Origin: Gymnogyps californianus
Lineage: Eukaryota > Chordata > Aves > Accipitriformes > Cathartidae
Assembly: GCF_018139145.2 (NCBI RefSeq)
Contig: NC_059471.1
Location: forward strand, 42,653,726-42,717,725
Reading direction: 5' to 3'
Length of the DNA: 64,000 nucleotides
The number at the start of each line of letters is the position of its first letter. Positions within the stretch are counted from its first letter, which is position 1. This document shows, piece after piece, positions 37,101 through 49,623 of the stretch. The position numbers and the translations under genes were made by a program. The notes beneath the pieces are model-generated. The model worked only from the letters and a program-made list of their open reading frames with translations. It searched no databases and was not told where the DNA came from.

Positions 37101-38697
37101 AAATAATCTATGTCCATTTATTTTGTATTTCAAATCATGCAACTTTGTTATTTTGTGACTTGCTTTTGAGTGGGTTTGTAAAAGAAGAGGTGTTTTTTTG
37201 TTGTTTTTTTTCCTAACTGCTCTGTACTTCAGTCAACGTAACAGATCCCTGCTAAGGGGTTAGCTGGTTCTAACTCCTCCCAAGAATCAGGGAGAGCACC
37301 TCTGAAGACACACTGTTAATAAAAACATGTTTTGCCCCCCTCTGGTAGCAGCTGAAGTATATTAAAGCCAGCTACCTAAAAAAAGTGATAGCTAAATCTT
37401 AGCTGTACCCTAGGGGATCGGTATTTCCAATGGAGCTGTATCTTCAAAATACTATATTCCAAAATTTCACTTCAGGAGGTTTGAATGGACCTGATGCTTT
37501 CCAGAGATCACTCTTCCTATCACAAATAGTAGAGATCATACTACTTTAGCTACAGTAAGGTCCCATAGGAATAAAATGTGATCAAAGATTTTTTTCTACC
37601 TTTTATAGTTCCTTTCTGTGGCAAATAAGGAGTAAAAGTGAACTGAACATTTGGTTTGCCTGAGGCAAGCTTATGAACACAGCTCCACTCTTTTTGCAGC
37701 TTATATTGTCTTCTGTTTCGATTTGATAACTCTTCAAAATAAGCCTAGGTTCCCTTCTCTAGTGTAACTGTCAGCTTCTGTAGTGATCCCCTCTGAACTG
37801 ATTCTTTTCAACAAAATGATATGGCGCGATAGCACAAAACCACATGTTCTTGGAAGAAATAATGAGAGTGTGCTTCAAAGAAAAAGAGTCAATTCAAACA
37901 TAGAAATAATTTATTTTGCATTCAGTCTGTTAACATTTAGACTCTAATAATTCTACTTAAGTAGCAGGAAAAAATCATAATCTTCCATATTAATTATCAT
38001 GTCATTATACAGTCTAAAATTTTTCTCTTTGGTACAGAATAGAAGAAAAGATTGTCAGTTTATTTTTGTCTCTCTAGAGCTTAAGTTTCTTTGCATAAAA
38101 CTTTACGCTAAGTATTTTAAATGTGTAGTAAATCCTCACCCTTGTATGGAATGCAAGATATCTTTTAAAGGGCTTAACCTGGCTATATTTTCAGCTTGAT
38201 TTCCAATGCAAGTTAAGCTAGGAATGAAGTTTTAATTAACTGATGCTGCTGAAGACCTGGAACATTGATCACAAGGGGGTTTTTTTGTTTTGTTTTGGGG
38301 GATTTTTTTTCAAGATGAAGAGTCATGGGAGGGTGTTCAATTTTACAAAAGAAGAAAGGGAAAATTATTTGAGGAAAAAAGGAATCTCTGGAGACATGTC
38401 CTCTGTGAGGCTTTTCTTTGCATTATTAAAATGTTGTATTTATACATAGATACACACATATGTGTGTGTGTATATATATAGCTATAGGTAATTAAATTGA
38501 AGTCTCTGTCATTACAGATTTATGTATCAATACAGAAATATTTGATTTATGATATAAACAGAAATACTAGAAGAAATAAATTAATTCATAACATATAATA
38601 TTAGAAACCGAAGACAACTTTTTTTCAAGTTTGTATCTATCTCCAAAGCAACATGAACACACTTGTAGGGATTCAGCAGTTTGCAATTCACTAATAT
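34166..38697. other. Unique sequence with simple repeats, no gene seen
   Basis: No supported gene. It contains a T18 run (34294-34311), AAGC repeats (34676-34703) and a TG/TA dinucleotide run (38459-38480). The part from about 36130 to 37090 is less AT-rich and has a 113-codon ORF (36152-36493) without recognisable domain; it may be an old unrecognised repeat. Confidence 0.5.
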
Positions 38698-38710
38698 TAC
38701 ACTGTGTCGG

Positions 38711-39306
38711 TGTCCTGATTTCGGCTAGGATAGAGTTAATTTTCTTCCTAGTAGCTGGTATAGTGCAGTGTTTTGGATTTAGTAGGAAAATAATGTTGAT
38801 AACACACTGATGTTTTTAGCTGTTGCTAAGCAGTGTTTATACTAAGTCAAGGATTTTTCAGCTTCGCATGCCCAGCCAGCAAGAAGGCTGGAGGGGCACA
38901 AGAAGCTGGGAGGGGACACAGCCAGGACAGCTGAGCCAAACTGGCCAAAGGAATATTCCATACCATATGACATCATGCCCAGTATATAAACTGGGGGGAG
39001 TTGGCTGGGAGGGGCAGATCACTGCTCAGGAACTAACTGGGCATTGGTTGGCGAGTGGTGAGCACTTGCATTGTGTGTCACTTGTTTTGTGTATTCTAAT
39101 TCTTTTAGTAGTATTATTGTCATTATCATTATTATTATTATTATTATCATTATTATTATTTTTCCTTCCTTTCTGTCCTATTAAACTGTCTTTATCTCAA
39201 CCCACGAGGGTTTTTTTTTCCAATTCTCTCCCCCGTCCCACTGGGTGGGGGGAGTGAGCAAGTGGCTACCTGGTGCTTAGTTGCCAGCTGGGGTTAAACC
39301 ACGACA
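38711..39306 (+). mobile_element. Family A solo LTR nested in the family B LTR
   Basis: Runs from TGTCCTGATTTCGGC to GTTAAACCACGACA. It is flanked by GTCGG (38706-38710) and GTTGG (39307-39311), a 5-bp TSD with one difference, both derived from base 4 onward of the host LTR. TATA box 38983-38990, ATTAAA at 39180-39185, ATT/ATC microsatellite at about 39114-39160. Over the first ~250 bases it is very similar to the LTR at 62385, so these two are close relatives. An in-frame ORF of 144 codons is accidental. Confidence 0.93.
38983..38990 (+). promoter_or_regulatory. LTR TATA box
   Basis: TATATAAA followed by CTGGGGGGAGTTGGC, positioned about 270 bases into the family A LTR as in the other copies. 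Activity unknown. Confidence 0.65.
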
Positions 39307-40436
39307 GTTGGGTTTGTGTGGCAGAGTTTTGGTAGCGGGGGAGGGGCTACAGGGGTGGCTCCTGTGAGAAGCTGCTAGAAGCTTCCCTGGCTCCAAACTC
39401 GGACCCGCCTCTGGCCAAGGCGAACCAGTCAGCGACAGTGGTAGCACCTCTGTGATAACACATTTAAGAAGGGGAAAGACTGCTGAAAAGAGGAAGAAGA
39501 AGAGCTACAGCAAAGAGGGGAGTGGGAAGTGAGAGAAACAACCATGCAGACACTGAGGTCAGTAAAGAAGGAGAGGGAGGAGGTGCGTCGGAGCAGAGAT
39601 TCCCCTGCAGCCCGTGGAGGACCCCACAGTGGAGCAGGAGGCTGGGCCCGGAGAAGTCTGTGACTCTGTGTGAGAGCCCACGCTGAGGCAGTTTGTGGAG
39701 GACTGCAGCCCATGGGAAGGAGTCATGTTGGAGAAGTTCATGGAGGGCTGTCTCCCGTGGGAGGGACCCCACACTAGAGCAGGGGAAGAGTGTGAGGAGT
39801 CCTCCCCTTGAGGAGGAAGGAGCTGCAGAAACAACGTGTGATGAACTGACCGCAACCCCCATTCCCACCCCCCTGTGACTCTGGGCAGCGAGGAGGCAGA
39901 GGAATCGGGAGCAAAGCTGATCCCGGGAAGAAGGGAGTGGTGGGGGGAAGGTGTGTTTTTAAGATATGGTTCTATTTCTCATTATCCTACTCTGATGTGA
40001 TTGGTAACAAATTAAATTGATTTATTTTTCCCCAAGTTGAGTCTGTTTTGCCCATGACCATAATTGGTGAGTCATCCCTCCCTGTCCTTGTCTTGACCCA
40101 TGAACCCTTTTGTAGTATTTTCTCCTCCCCATTCTGCCTGGGGGGAGAAGTGAATGAGGAGCTGCATTGTGCTTTGTTGCCGGCTGGGCTTAAACCATGA
40201 CATACACCAAGTAAACACGTCTTAACCCAATGAAATCTTTCATATTTTGTATTTTGTTTCAAAATAAGTTTCAGTTTAATTATTCCATGCTGTGCCAAGT
40301 AGAATTTCATGTTTTAATTTCTTTGTGAATTTATTTCTATTTTCAGTTCATATACTGTCTAACATTCTGAATTTCTACGACATTACTTACATATTAATAG
40401 TGAGAATTAGCGATGACAGTTTATGCAGCACTATAA

Positions 40437-41192
40437 GGAGAAGTGCAAAGTCCTGCACCTGGGGAGGAACAACCCCTGGCACCAGTATATGCTGAAGGCC
40501 ACCCAGCTGGAAAGCAGCTTGGCAGAAAAAGCCCTAGGGGTCCTGGTGGTGAGCTAGTGATGCACCTTTGCTGCAAAGAAGGCTAACGGTGTCCTGGGCT
40601 GCATTAGACAAAGTATTGCCAGCAGGTCGAGGGAGGTGATCCTTCCCCTCTACTCAGCACTGGCGAGGCCACACCTGGAGTGCTGTGTCCAGACCTGGGC
40701 TCCCCAGTACAAGAGAGGCATGGACATACTGTACAGAGTGCAATGAAGGGTGACAAAGATGATGAAGGGATTGGAGCATCTCTCCTATGAGGAAAGGCTG
40801 AGAGATCTGGAACTGTTCAGCCTGGAGAAGAGAAGGCTCAGGAGGGATCTCATCAATGTATGTAAATACCTGAAGGGAGGGTGGAAAGAGGATGGAGCCA
40901 GGCTGTTTTCAGTGATGCCCAGTGACGGCCAGAGGCAATGGGCACAAACTGAAACACAGGAGGTTCTGGCTGAACATCAAGAAACACTTTTTTACTCTGA
41001 AGGTGACCAAGCACTGGCACAAGTTGCCCAGGGATGTTATGGAGTCTCCCTCCTTGAAGATATTCAAAAGCTGTCTGGACATGATCCTGGGCAACTAGGT
41101 CTAGGTGGCCCTGCTTGAGTGGAGGGTTGGACCAGATGACCTCTAGAGGTCCCTTCCAACCTCAACTGTTCTGTGGTTTTGTGATTCTATGA
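40437..41192 (+). mobile_element. CR1 LINE 3' end
   Basis: Plus-strand CR1 from the ORF2 block GCAAAGTCCTGCACCTGGGG (C-K-V-L-H-L-G) through the C terminus to a tail ending GTGATTCTATGA. The best frame piece, 40750-41118, carries [13 protein letters not shown] and [13 protein letters not shown], then goes out of frame at about 40930. The 3' UTR has GGACCAGATGACCTCTAGAGG, a different 3' subfamily from the copies at 18924 and 42046. Dead, 5'-truncated. Confidence 0.92.
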
Positions 41193-42045
41193 CATCCTTC
41201 CTCTATTGTATATCTTCCTTTTTTAATTCAAATACTATTTTTTGATTCAAGACTAAAGATCCCGTAAAGCTGACAACATTCAAGTTGTTTTCAGAAAAGC
41301 AGAGGCATTCATATATACGTTTGCATTCAGCTAAGCTGAGAGTGTGGCAAGACATAATGTGGGTGTGATTTTTTTTTTCAGAGAACAAAGTAAATGCTAA
41401 CATATACTTCAAAGGAGATTTAGGATGTTACAAGTAATGTCTTTGACTCATCCTCTGGTTTTGGAACAGTTTGTCCCCAAATTGTGAAATACAATGAAGA
41501 CTGAGATGTAACTCATAGCGTGGGGATGGGAAGCTGTGGTACAGCTCAATGGCAACCTCAGACAGTGAAGGGAACATCACTGTTCACTACAGAAAGAGTT
41601 ATGCAATATAGTTGTGAAATTTAGTCTCTATTGGGAGGCATTAAGGAGATTTACCAAAATGCAAAAAACATCAGTCTTATGCAGGAGTGGTTCCCTGTGT
41701 GAATTATAGAAATATAATTTGTAGTGCCATTTTTTAACACAATTAGTGCAAAAGGAGTGACTGATGAGCGAGGAATGTATAGATTAGAAAAAGGTGGATG
41801 ACATGAAAATATTGAAGATATTTCAGAAATGGAGAATTTATTCAGGTCATTGTATCATTTCAATTAACCAAGTTTCAGCTGGATAATTAAAATGTGAATG
41901 AAATTTTATAAATCTTTTGTGAATGGAGAATTCCAATTACAAATAAAGAGTAAAATTTAGAATAATGCAGGGCTTTGAGGGTGGAGCGATGCTAAAATCC
42001 ACAACAGTGTTGTGAGGTTCTGGGGGGTTTTTTGTGTTATTTGCT
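41193..42045. other. Unique spacer between two CR1 copies
   Basis: AT-rich, no gene, no recognisable repeat. Confidence 0.55.
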
Positions 42046-43042
42046 GCTGGCTGCTCATGGCTTGGATGGGCGTACTCTTTGCTGGGTAAAAAGCTGGCTG
42101 GATGGCTGGGCCCAAAGAGTTATGGTGAATGGAGTTAAATCCAGTTGGCGGCCGGTCACAAGTGGTGTTCCCCAGGGCTCAGTACTGGGGCCAGTTCTGT
42201 TTAATATCTTTACCAATGATCTGGATGAGGGGATCGAGTGCACCCTCAGTAAGTTTGCAGATGACACCATGTTGGGCGGGAGTGTTGATCTGCTTGAGGG
42301 TAGGAAGGCTCTACAGAGGGATCTGGACAGGCTGGATCGATGGACTGAGGCCAACTGTTTGAGATTCAACAAGGCTAAGTGACGGGTCCTGCACTTGGGT
42401 CACAACAACCCCATGCAACGCTACAGGCTTGGGGAAGAGTGGCTGGAAAGCTGCCTGGCAGAAAAGGACCTGGGGGTGTTGGTCAACAGGTGGCTGAATA
42501 TGAGCCAGCAGTGTGCCCAGGTGGCCAAGAAGGCCAATAGCATCCTGGCTTGGATCAGAAACAGTGTGGCCAGCAGGACTAGGGAAGTGATCGTCCCCTT
42601 GTACTGGGCACTGGTGAGGCCGCACTTTGAATACTGTGTTCAGTTTTGGTCCCCTCACTACAAGAAAGACATTGAGGTGCTGGAGCGTGTCCAAAGAAGA
42701 GCAATGAAGCTGGTGAAGGGTCTAGAGCACCGGTCTTATGAGGAGTGGCTGAGGGAACTGGGGTTGTTTAGCCTGGAGAAAAGGAGGCTGAGGGGAGACC
42801 TTATTGCTCTCTGCAACTACCTGAAAGGAGGTGTCAGTCTCTTCTCCCAAGCAGCAAGTGATAGGACAAGAGGCAACAGCCTCAAGTTGCACCAGGGGAG
42901 GTTTAGCTTGGATATTAGGAAAAATTTCTTCACCGAAAGGGTTGTCAAGCATTGGAACAGGCTGCCCAGGGAAGTGGTTGAGTCACCATCCCTGGAGGTA
43001 TTTAAAAGACTTGTAGATGTGGCACTTAGGGACATGGTTTAA
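42032..43042 (+). pseudogene. CR1 ORF2 C-terminal half with one premature stop
   Basis: One frame of about 336 codons broken only by TGA at 42380-42382. The first ~5 codons come from non-CR1 sequence upstream. Residues 45-54 are the RT block [10 protein letters not shown] and residues 75-78 the catalytic FADD (42254-42265), so the active-site aspartates are kept. After the stop the same frame continues (42395-43042, 215 codons) through the [14 protein letters not shown] block, the [17 protein letters not shown] block and [13 protein letters not shown] to the natural stop. The stop sits where related copies have a cysteine or similar codon (AAGTGC versus AAGTGA), a single-base change. ORF1, the endonuclease and the N-terminal RT are missing, so it cannot move by itself. 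Confidence 0.92.
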
Positions 43043-43134
43043 TGGTGGACTTAGCAGTGCTAGATTAACAGTTGGACTCAATGATCTAAAAGGTCTTTTC
43101 CAACCTAAATGATTCTATGATTCTATGGTTCTAT
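42046..43134 (+). mobile_element. CR1 LINE, well-preserved 3' copy
   Basis: Begins at CTGGCTGCTCATGGCTTGG in the RT domain and runs to the ATGATTCTATGATTCTATGGTTCTAT tail. It keeps a long collinear reading frame (described separately), a short 3' UTR (GGTCTTTTCCAACCTAAATG) and an intact 3' repeat tail. It is the best preserved CR1 here and probably the youngest. No TSD was found. Confidence 0.95.
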
Positions 43135-46100
43135 TTTCCTTTAATATATGCAGTTTAAAAATTATTTGGTTGTTTTATCTTCATTTTAAGATTAACCTTT
43201 GTGTCTTAAAATAAGACAACTGTTTCTATATATATTTTCACATAACTATATTGTCATTTTGGAAAAAATAGTTATTATAAACACTATATATATATATCTC
43301 CTAAAAATAGATGTGTACAGTACAAGTAAAATAAAAAATGTTAATTTTTTTCTTTTTCAAGTGCTCTGATTTCAACAGCATATTCTGACTTGGGGTTTTT
43401 TCATCTCAAAAAATACTCAGCAACCTCAATGAAAGTATTAAAAATAAAAATAAAAAATTTAAATAATATAATAATAATATACACTGAAGTAATTTAGAAT
43501 TAACATCCCCAGAATTAATTGATAATTATCACAGATTATATGACTGACTGCAAAAATAGGCAACTGGAACCTGTGAAGCAAGAGGATCTTTCCATCTAAT
43601 TTTTAGTATTATCCAGAAAGCATAAATAAAGCAAAATGAGAATGAACCGTTATTTTTCTGCATAGTTATAGTCATACTGATCCAGTTGCTTTCAACCCTT
43701 TCAGTAAGTAAGAGAAGCTCCCTGAATTGGCTGCCTTGCTTTAATTTAACAAATCACTTGGTGAATTCATGCAGCACATATTAGATCTTATGATTTTACT
43801 ATATATTATTGATTTATATTCTAACATTGGGGGATAATCAGTATAGATCTGCTGAAACTGTACTTTGTATGTTAAGTATGTGCCAAAAAGAACTTGTAAG
43901 TTACAATAGCTTATGGTTTTAAAGACATGAACTCAACAGAATGATACGGCATTTGTTTAAATGATAGGGTTTACCATTAAAGTATATCAGGTAATAGTAG
44001 AGTTTATCCCTATTAGATGGTTAAATATATGACTAAAAATAGATGCTGTGCCTGTATTCTGTAGATGTCCTCTATGTCACTGCGTCTCTACTTTAGAAAC
44101 TGTTTACTAACTTTTGAAATAGCGACTGTTTCACATAATCTTTCATCACTGAAAGGGGATAGATCTCCAATTATGACAACAGTTTTGACACTCAGGACAG
44201 TGGGCCCTAAGTGGTAAAACTATGAAGGAAATTCAAAAATGAATAATAGCTTTTCAAAATAAAAATATTTTTTTTTTAGAGATAAGTATCTCAGGCCTAC
44301 TAAAGATTGACATTAATAGTAGTTTCTCTTTAAAGATCTGGTCCCTAATATCTACCAAGTAGCAAAGTACTAGATTTCAAAATTGTGACATTTATTCATG
44401 AAATAAATTATTATTGACCTAAGGTAGCATTTCGCTGGGATCAATGCCTTCTCATTGGAGAGAATTTTTTCAGCATGAAAGCAATCAGCTATTACAATAA
44501 ACCTCTCAAATAATATTTAGAATTGAGGAAGAGTTAAACAAAATGTTTCTGAGGGAAGAAAATGTCTGTGCATAATAATTGCAAGTTGCTTATTCACCTC
44601 ATCAGTAGGCTTAGGACTCTGCAGGGCAGCATTCTTCTCATTCTGCTGGTCACTTCTATGCAACTCATAGTAGTCTGAAACATCCTGCAAACTATATTTG
44701 CTTCCAGATTATTCAAGATCATTTTCAAGTTTCTCTTCATTCTGCATTGTAAAAATGAGAAGCAACATAGTAAGGAAGAAGAATTTGCAAAATTAAAGCC
44801 TGGGGTTAAAAAACAATAAAAAGCAGTAACAAGAGGTTGAGATACTTTCTTTTATAAGAGAACAGGTAAGGAGGAGAAGATACGTACTTTTTCCTATTTC
44901 TTAAGGTGTACAAAAAGGCTTTCTGACTGAAAGATTTTTCCAAACTATGCTCTTTTGGGGTAATCCTCCAAGATGTATATTTGTACCGGAAAAGGAAGTA
45001 CTGTGAAACGTAAGTCTAATGCTCCATCAGGCCTCCAAACAAAAGGTATATGGTCATGTCAAAATGCTCTGCAGTGAATGTGACACAGACAGGAGTGCAC
45101 ATATAGTAACAATTCTTTTGTCACTTGTGATTGTCTTTAACCAAGTAGATGGGAACTTCAGTCTTCTTGACATTTCAAAGAATGGAAAGTTCAAATTCAT
45201 GCCACAGAGGCTAGAAGACTGTACGTCCAGCCTTCAGATTTTCCCCCAACTGGGACTTCATATGGCATCTTTCTATTTTCACAGAAGAAGAGAGACACTT
45301 AAATCTTCTGCATATCAGCCTGAGCTCCTCCAGTGAGCGTACTTGTTAGGAGGTATTGCTCTTCTTGACTGCCCACGTTGTGCCTGCTTATCATCCTTTC
45401 TCTCCATGTTGTTTGTACCACAACTTCATTTAACATGTGTCAGAAAAATCTTCATATGACAGGTTTTTTTACTTGGTACCTTCACCATTCCTTTTGTAGC
45501 AGCTATTTCTGATCATTACTGTAGGAGACAATAATGATTTTCCCAGCATCTTTTGCCTTACAGATGTGCATTGTTTATTAGCCTCACCATAGGTCACTTG
45601 CATCATGTAAACTGAACCATGTATATACTGAAACAACTGATTCAGCTGGTGAATTAAAAATAATATTATAGAATATACAGGATAGGATGCTATATTCTGT
45701 TTTAGTTTAAAGTACTAAGAAGAAAAGATAGTAGCTTTGCAAGATAATACCTTATGAAATATGATATTTAAATCAATATAATCTAAAAAAATACTCTGAA
45801 ATGTATATTATTATATTTAGTGGCAAATTTTTACAGAATGTTTGCATAGAAATAGTAAGCTTAAGTGATACAAGAAATAAAAGCCTAGCCTTCTGAGACT
45901 TGGATTGCAATATATTTTGTTCAGGTTGTTCACCCACTACTTTTACAGATAGATTTTGATGAGGAGATGAAGGAGAAAACTTGTAGTCATGACAGTGAAA
46001 CCAGCTGAGCTTTTATGTGCTTCACTATCATCTTAGTGACTATTTAATGAAAAGTTCTATCAGTAAGTATATAGCAAAGAGATGGGGAAAAAAAAAATCC

Positions 46101-47900
46101 AGAAAGACCAAATGTACTGAAAATATGCCAAATTCTTCACTTCAGAATAATCTTATTTTACAAATCCCTAGAAAAACATCAGTGGTAATTCAGAGTTTAC
46201 ATAATTTAAGCCTGCCTGTTGTAGACTTGCCTTTCTCAATAAAGTTCACAGGCCCTTTAGAACTCATTGATAAACCCCTGATAGTCCACAATCCCAAGTT
46301 TGTAAGCCACTGCACAGAGGTATGAAATGACATAGTATATCCTTTTACTCCACACTTTAATATGGACTAGTACAGCAAGTCTATCCTCAGCCTTTCTTGC
46401 TGCATGCATCACTGGCTTTCCCTGAAAGACTGTTGATTTCCACACAATGAAGGAAAAAATATTGGAGCTTTACAGTTCGCTAAGCATTTCTAAAAATGTG
46501 ATATATGTGTGATTTATATATGACTGTATCTTTATACATACATAAATAAGATATACCTCCAATTTCTATGGCTACTCTTTGCATTTTAAGGACAGTAATA
46601 ATAACATCTATTATTACTATTTTGGAAAAGTAAGAACTCCATTATTAAATGAAGATAAAATCCTGATCAGAAGTATATAGCCATGGAAATTATTTCTAAC
46701 AATGGTAAAAAAAGATTTGTGAATTTAAACACTAGGTTTCCAAAGCTGGGAAGAAATCTTAAAAGTATTAGTATTTGTTTTCCCAGTTATTTTATAAAAT
46801 TTGAAATATTTGAGAAAATAAAACCTTATTTTTATATGTGATAGCCTGTTTATGTGCATTTCCAATTTACTGCAGATGCAAAGAAGATGTCTAGATTAGC
46901 CAAGAACTATCCTGAGATATACACATGGTATACATTTCAGGAAAAACAAACAAGTAAACAAACAAACAAAAATTGCCAATCTAAACAAACTAAAGAAACA
47001 AGAGATAAAGAAAAAAAAAATCGGGCTAATATTAAAGCAAGAAATAGGAACACTCTCTAGTTTTGAAATGGTTACAAAATACCAAAAGTAACATAAGGAA
47101 GTAGGTTTGTTGCAGATTGTATACAAGGTTTTAGAAGCACATTAAATGAACATTAAATTACTTTGTAGAGTCTAGTGCTTAATACACTTGAAAAGCCAAA
47201 ATTAATGTTAAATGTGAAAGGCTGTGAAACTTTAATTCAGTGTTTTAGTATCCTTGTGTTTTTGCATTAAAATGCAGTCTTTGCTGACTTAATTGACTAT
47301 ATTTCTTCAGACAGATCCCAACACATTCAGAGCAGATGGAAGTGTAGTATTGACTTAAAAAGTAACAATTCATTATTTTCTTTTTGTCACATTGATTAAT
47401 GTTTAACATAATTTCATAGAAATTTTTCCAGTCCCAATTTCCCATAGAAATTGTTCAAAAACTAAATTGCAAATTTTGTTCTCAGTTTTTCTGTGGCCTT
47501 CATCACCATATGATTAAAATCTATTAACATCTTAAGAACACTCATGTATCCTCTTGTAATAGCATTCTTCTCATTTTACAAAGTGGAAACTGAACTGCAG
47601 AAAGATTACGTTCCTGAGTTTCCACTCACTTTGCATGAGATTTGATACAAACAGGACATTATTTTTTCAGCATATTTGTGATTATTTAGTAGCGAATGCA
47701 TCAATGCTGCCGCTTTCAGCAGTTATAGCAGTGAATGATCAGGATTCAGACCTGAAAGACTCTTCCAGAAAAGAAAGAACACTATACTAGGGACAATCGA
47801 TTAAGAAAAGTCTGGGGTGCCTTGCTTCATATGTGAGCAAAGTAAGAGAGAATACAAATCACTAAGGCAGCAAAATATTACCCATGGCAACTCATGGACA
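43135..47900. other. Unique AT-rich sequence, no gene seen
   Basis: About 4.8 kb without supported genes. Simple repeats include TA at 43285-43297, an A/T-rich AAAAT/AAT run at about 43438-43484 and a CAAA-type run at 46942-46972. ORFs of 102-105 codons at 45019 and 46017 show no domain. Confidence 0.55.
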
Positions 47901-48395
47901 CACACAACTTCTCTGGGCAACCTGTTCCAGTGTTTGACCATCCTTGCAGTAAAAAATTTTTTTCTTATGTTTAAGTGGCATCTCTTATATTTCAATTTAT
48001 GCCCCTTGCATTTTGTCCTGTCACTGGGCACCACTGAGAACAGCTTGGCTCTGTCTGCTTTAGTCCCTCCCATTAACTAATCATACACATTAATAAGACC
48101 CCCCCCGAGCCTTCTCTTCTCCAAGATAAACAGTTCCAGCTCTCTGAGCCTCTCCTCATGTGACAAATGCTCCCATCCCTAATGATCTTAGTGTCCCTTC
48201 ACTGGATCTGCTCCAGTATGTCCATGTCTCCCTTGCACTGAGGAGCCCAGACCTGGACCCAGCTCTCCAGATGTGTGTCTCACCAGGGCAGAAGGATCAC
48301 CTCTCTTATCCTGCTGGTAGTGCTTTTCCTTGTGCAGCCCAGGATGCTGTTGGTCTTGTGTGTTGCAGGGGCATTGCTGATGACTTGTGTCCTTA
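47901..48395 (-). mobile_element. CR1 LINE fragment lacking both ends
   Basis: Minus-strand CR1 from the ORF2 C-terminal block (complement of TTCTCTGGGCAACCTGTTCCAGTG) back to about the C-I-L-G-C-T/I block (complement of GTGCAGCCCAGGATGC). The usual 3' UTR and ATTCTATG tail are missing on the left, so the fragment was cut internally as well as 5'-truncated. Frameshifts throughout. Confidence 0.88.
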
Positions 48396-49623
48396 TATCA
48401 CCTTAAGAAAATATCTAACTTCTTTTCAATTCAGTTGCTCTCTTTGTAGCATGGACAGAACATGGGTGTATTATTCTCAACCTCATTTATGTTTGCTTCA
48501 AAAAAGGTTTAACGTTTTGCTGGCTTTCCCATTTCCTTCAGTCCTCATGGATGGAAAAATAAGGTGTTTAAATATGAATGGTCCATAGCATATTGAACTA
48601 TGCAGCAATTTTTCAATGATTTAAGTGGACTTTGAACATGCTAGAAATTGTCTTGAATTTTAACAATACTCCAGAAAAATAATTCGTTATAAGGTTGCTA
48701 GATAACAATGAGTATCATCCATGTATATAATCACATAATGACATAATTAGCTCCTAAGAGCTAATTGTGGTCTGAGTGATGTATATGGTGAGTGTTTACA
48801 CATATACATCTACCATTTAGTCAAATTTTCAGATTAAAACAAACAGACAAACAAAAAACTTGCCATGAATACTGCTTTATTGTAAATAAATTATTTATTT
48901 TTAATATAGTGTCAGTCTGCATATAGGGGGGCACTACCATAATATTGCTGCTTAACAAATAAAACTTTACTATTTTTACTTGCATCTGTCAAGGTGGAGA
49001 TGAAGTTTCCCTTTTAAATGGGCATTTTCTGCCTTTTGGGACTTTAGTATTTGTGAAGATGTTATTTATATTAGAGAAACTTTGAAGTTGTATAGCTGAA
49101 ATGATTTTTTTTTCTTTTAGGGTATGACTCTCAAAGTATTTCCTTCAAACAGACCTGAGGCATGGGTGTGGGTGTATTCCTCTGTGATCTGAGATTTCTT
49201 TTCCAGTTGCTATATCTGAAAGCTTTGATGCACCATCTATTGGGAAATCCTCAGACTAATCAAATTGCACTCTGGAATGCTGACTTCTTTTTTTGTATTT
49301 GTTTAATAGGAGTTTGAATAACTTTAATAATGACAGAAAAGTGATAATTTTGGAAATGTAATTAATTGAGAAAATTCTTACCAAATTAACCTTGTTAAAA
49401 TTTTCAAGATTCTTTAAAAAGATTTTGTAATATTTATAATATTATTATGAAGAAGAAAAAAACAACTATCCAAAAATCCAGCAAAATATCTTTTTCTTAA
49501 TAAATACCAGCCACAAAATTACAGGAACATAAAATGAGAAAATTGTATGCAAATACTTACCTACAATTTTGTTTGTAAATAAGCATCAATTGTTCATTTC
49601 CACCATGACTCAAAGACAAGTGA
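48396..49623. other. Unique spacer with a small hairpin
   Basis: No gene. Contains a perfect 9-bp inverted repeat with a 4-base loop at 48745-48766 (AATTAGCTC CTAA GAGCTAATT). Confidence 0.55.

Larger units (their letters stand above)
38698..40207 (+). mobile_element. Family B solo LTR with TSD, split by a nested family A LTR
   Basis: The family B LTR occupies 38703-38710 and 39307-40202 (about 899 bases after removing the insert and its target duplication). TACAC flanks it at 38698-38702 and 40203-40207, a perfect 5-bp TSD. Its first 8 bases (TGTGTCGG) sit left of the nested LTR and the rest (TTGGGTTTGTGTGGC...) resumes after it. It ends GGGCTTAAACCATGACA. Unlike the copy at 21582 it keeps the last ~190 bases, including the GATTGGTAACAAATTAAATT block. 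No proviral coding sequence is present. The several 94-134-codon ORFs inside are stop-poor GC-rich LTR sequence. Confidence 0.92.

Noticed and set aside
38823..39257. 144-codon ORF sharing its N terminus with the ORF at 62497
   Set aside because: The match reflects two copies of the same LTR, not a conserved protein.
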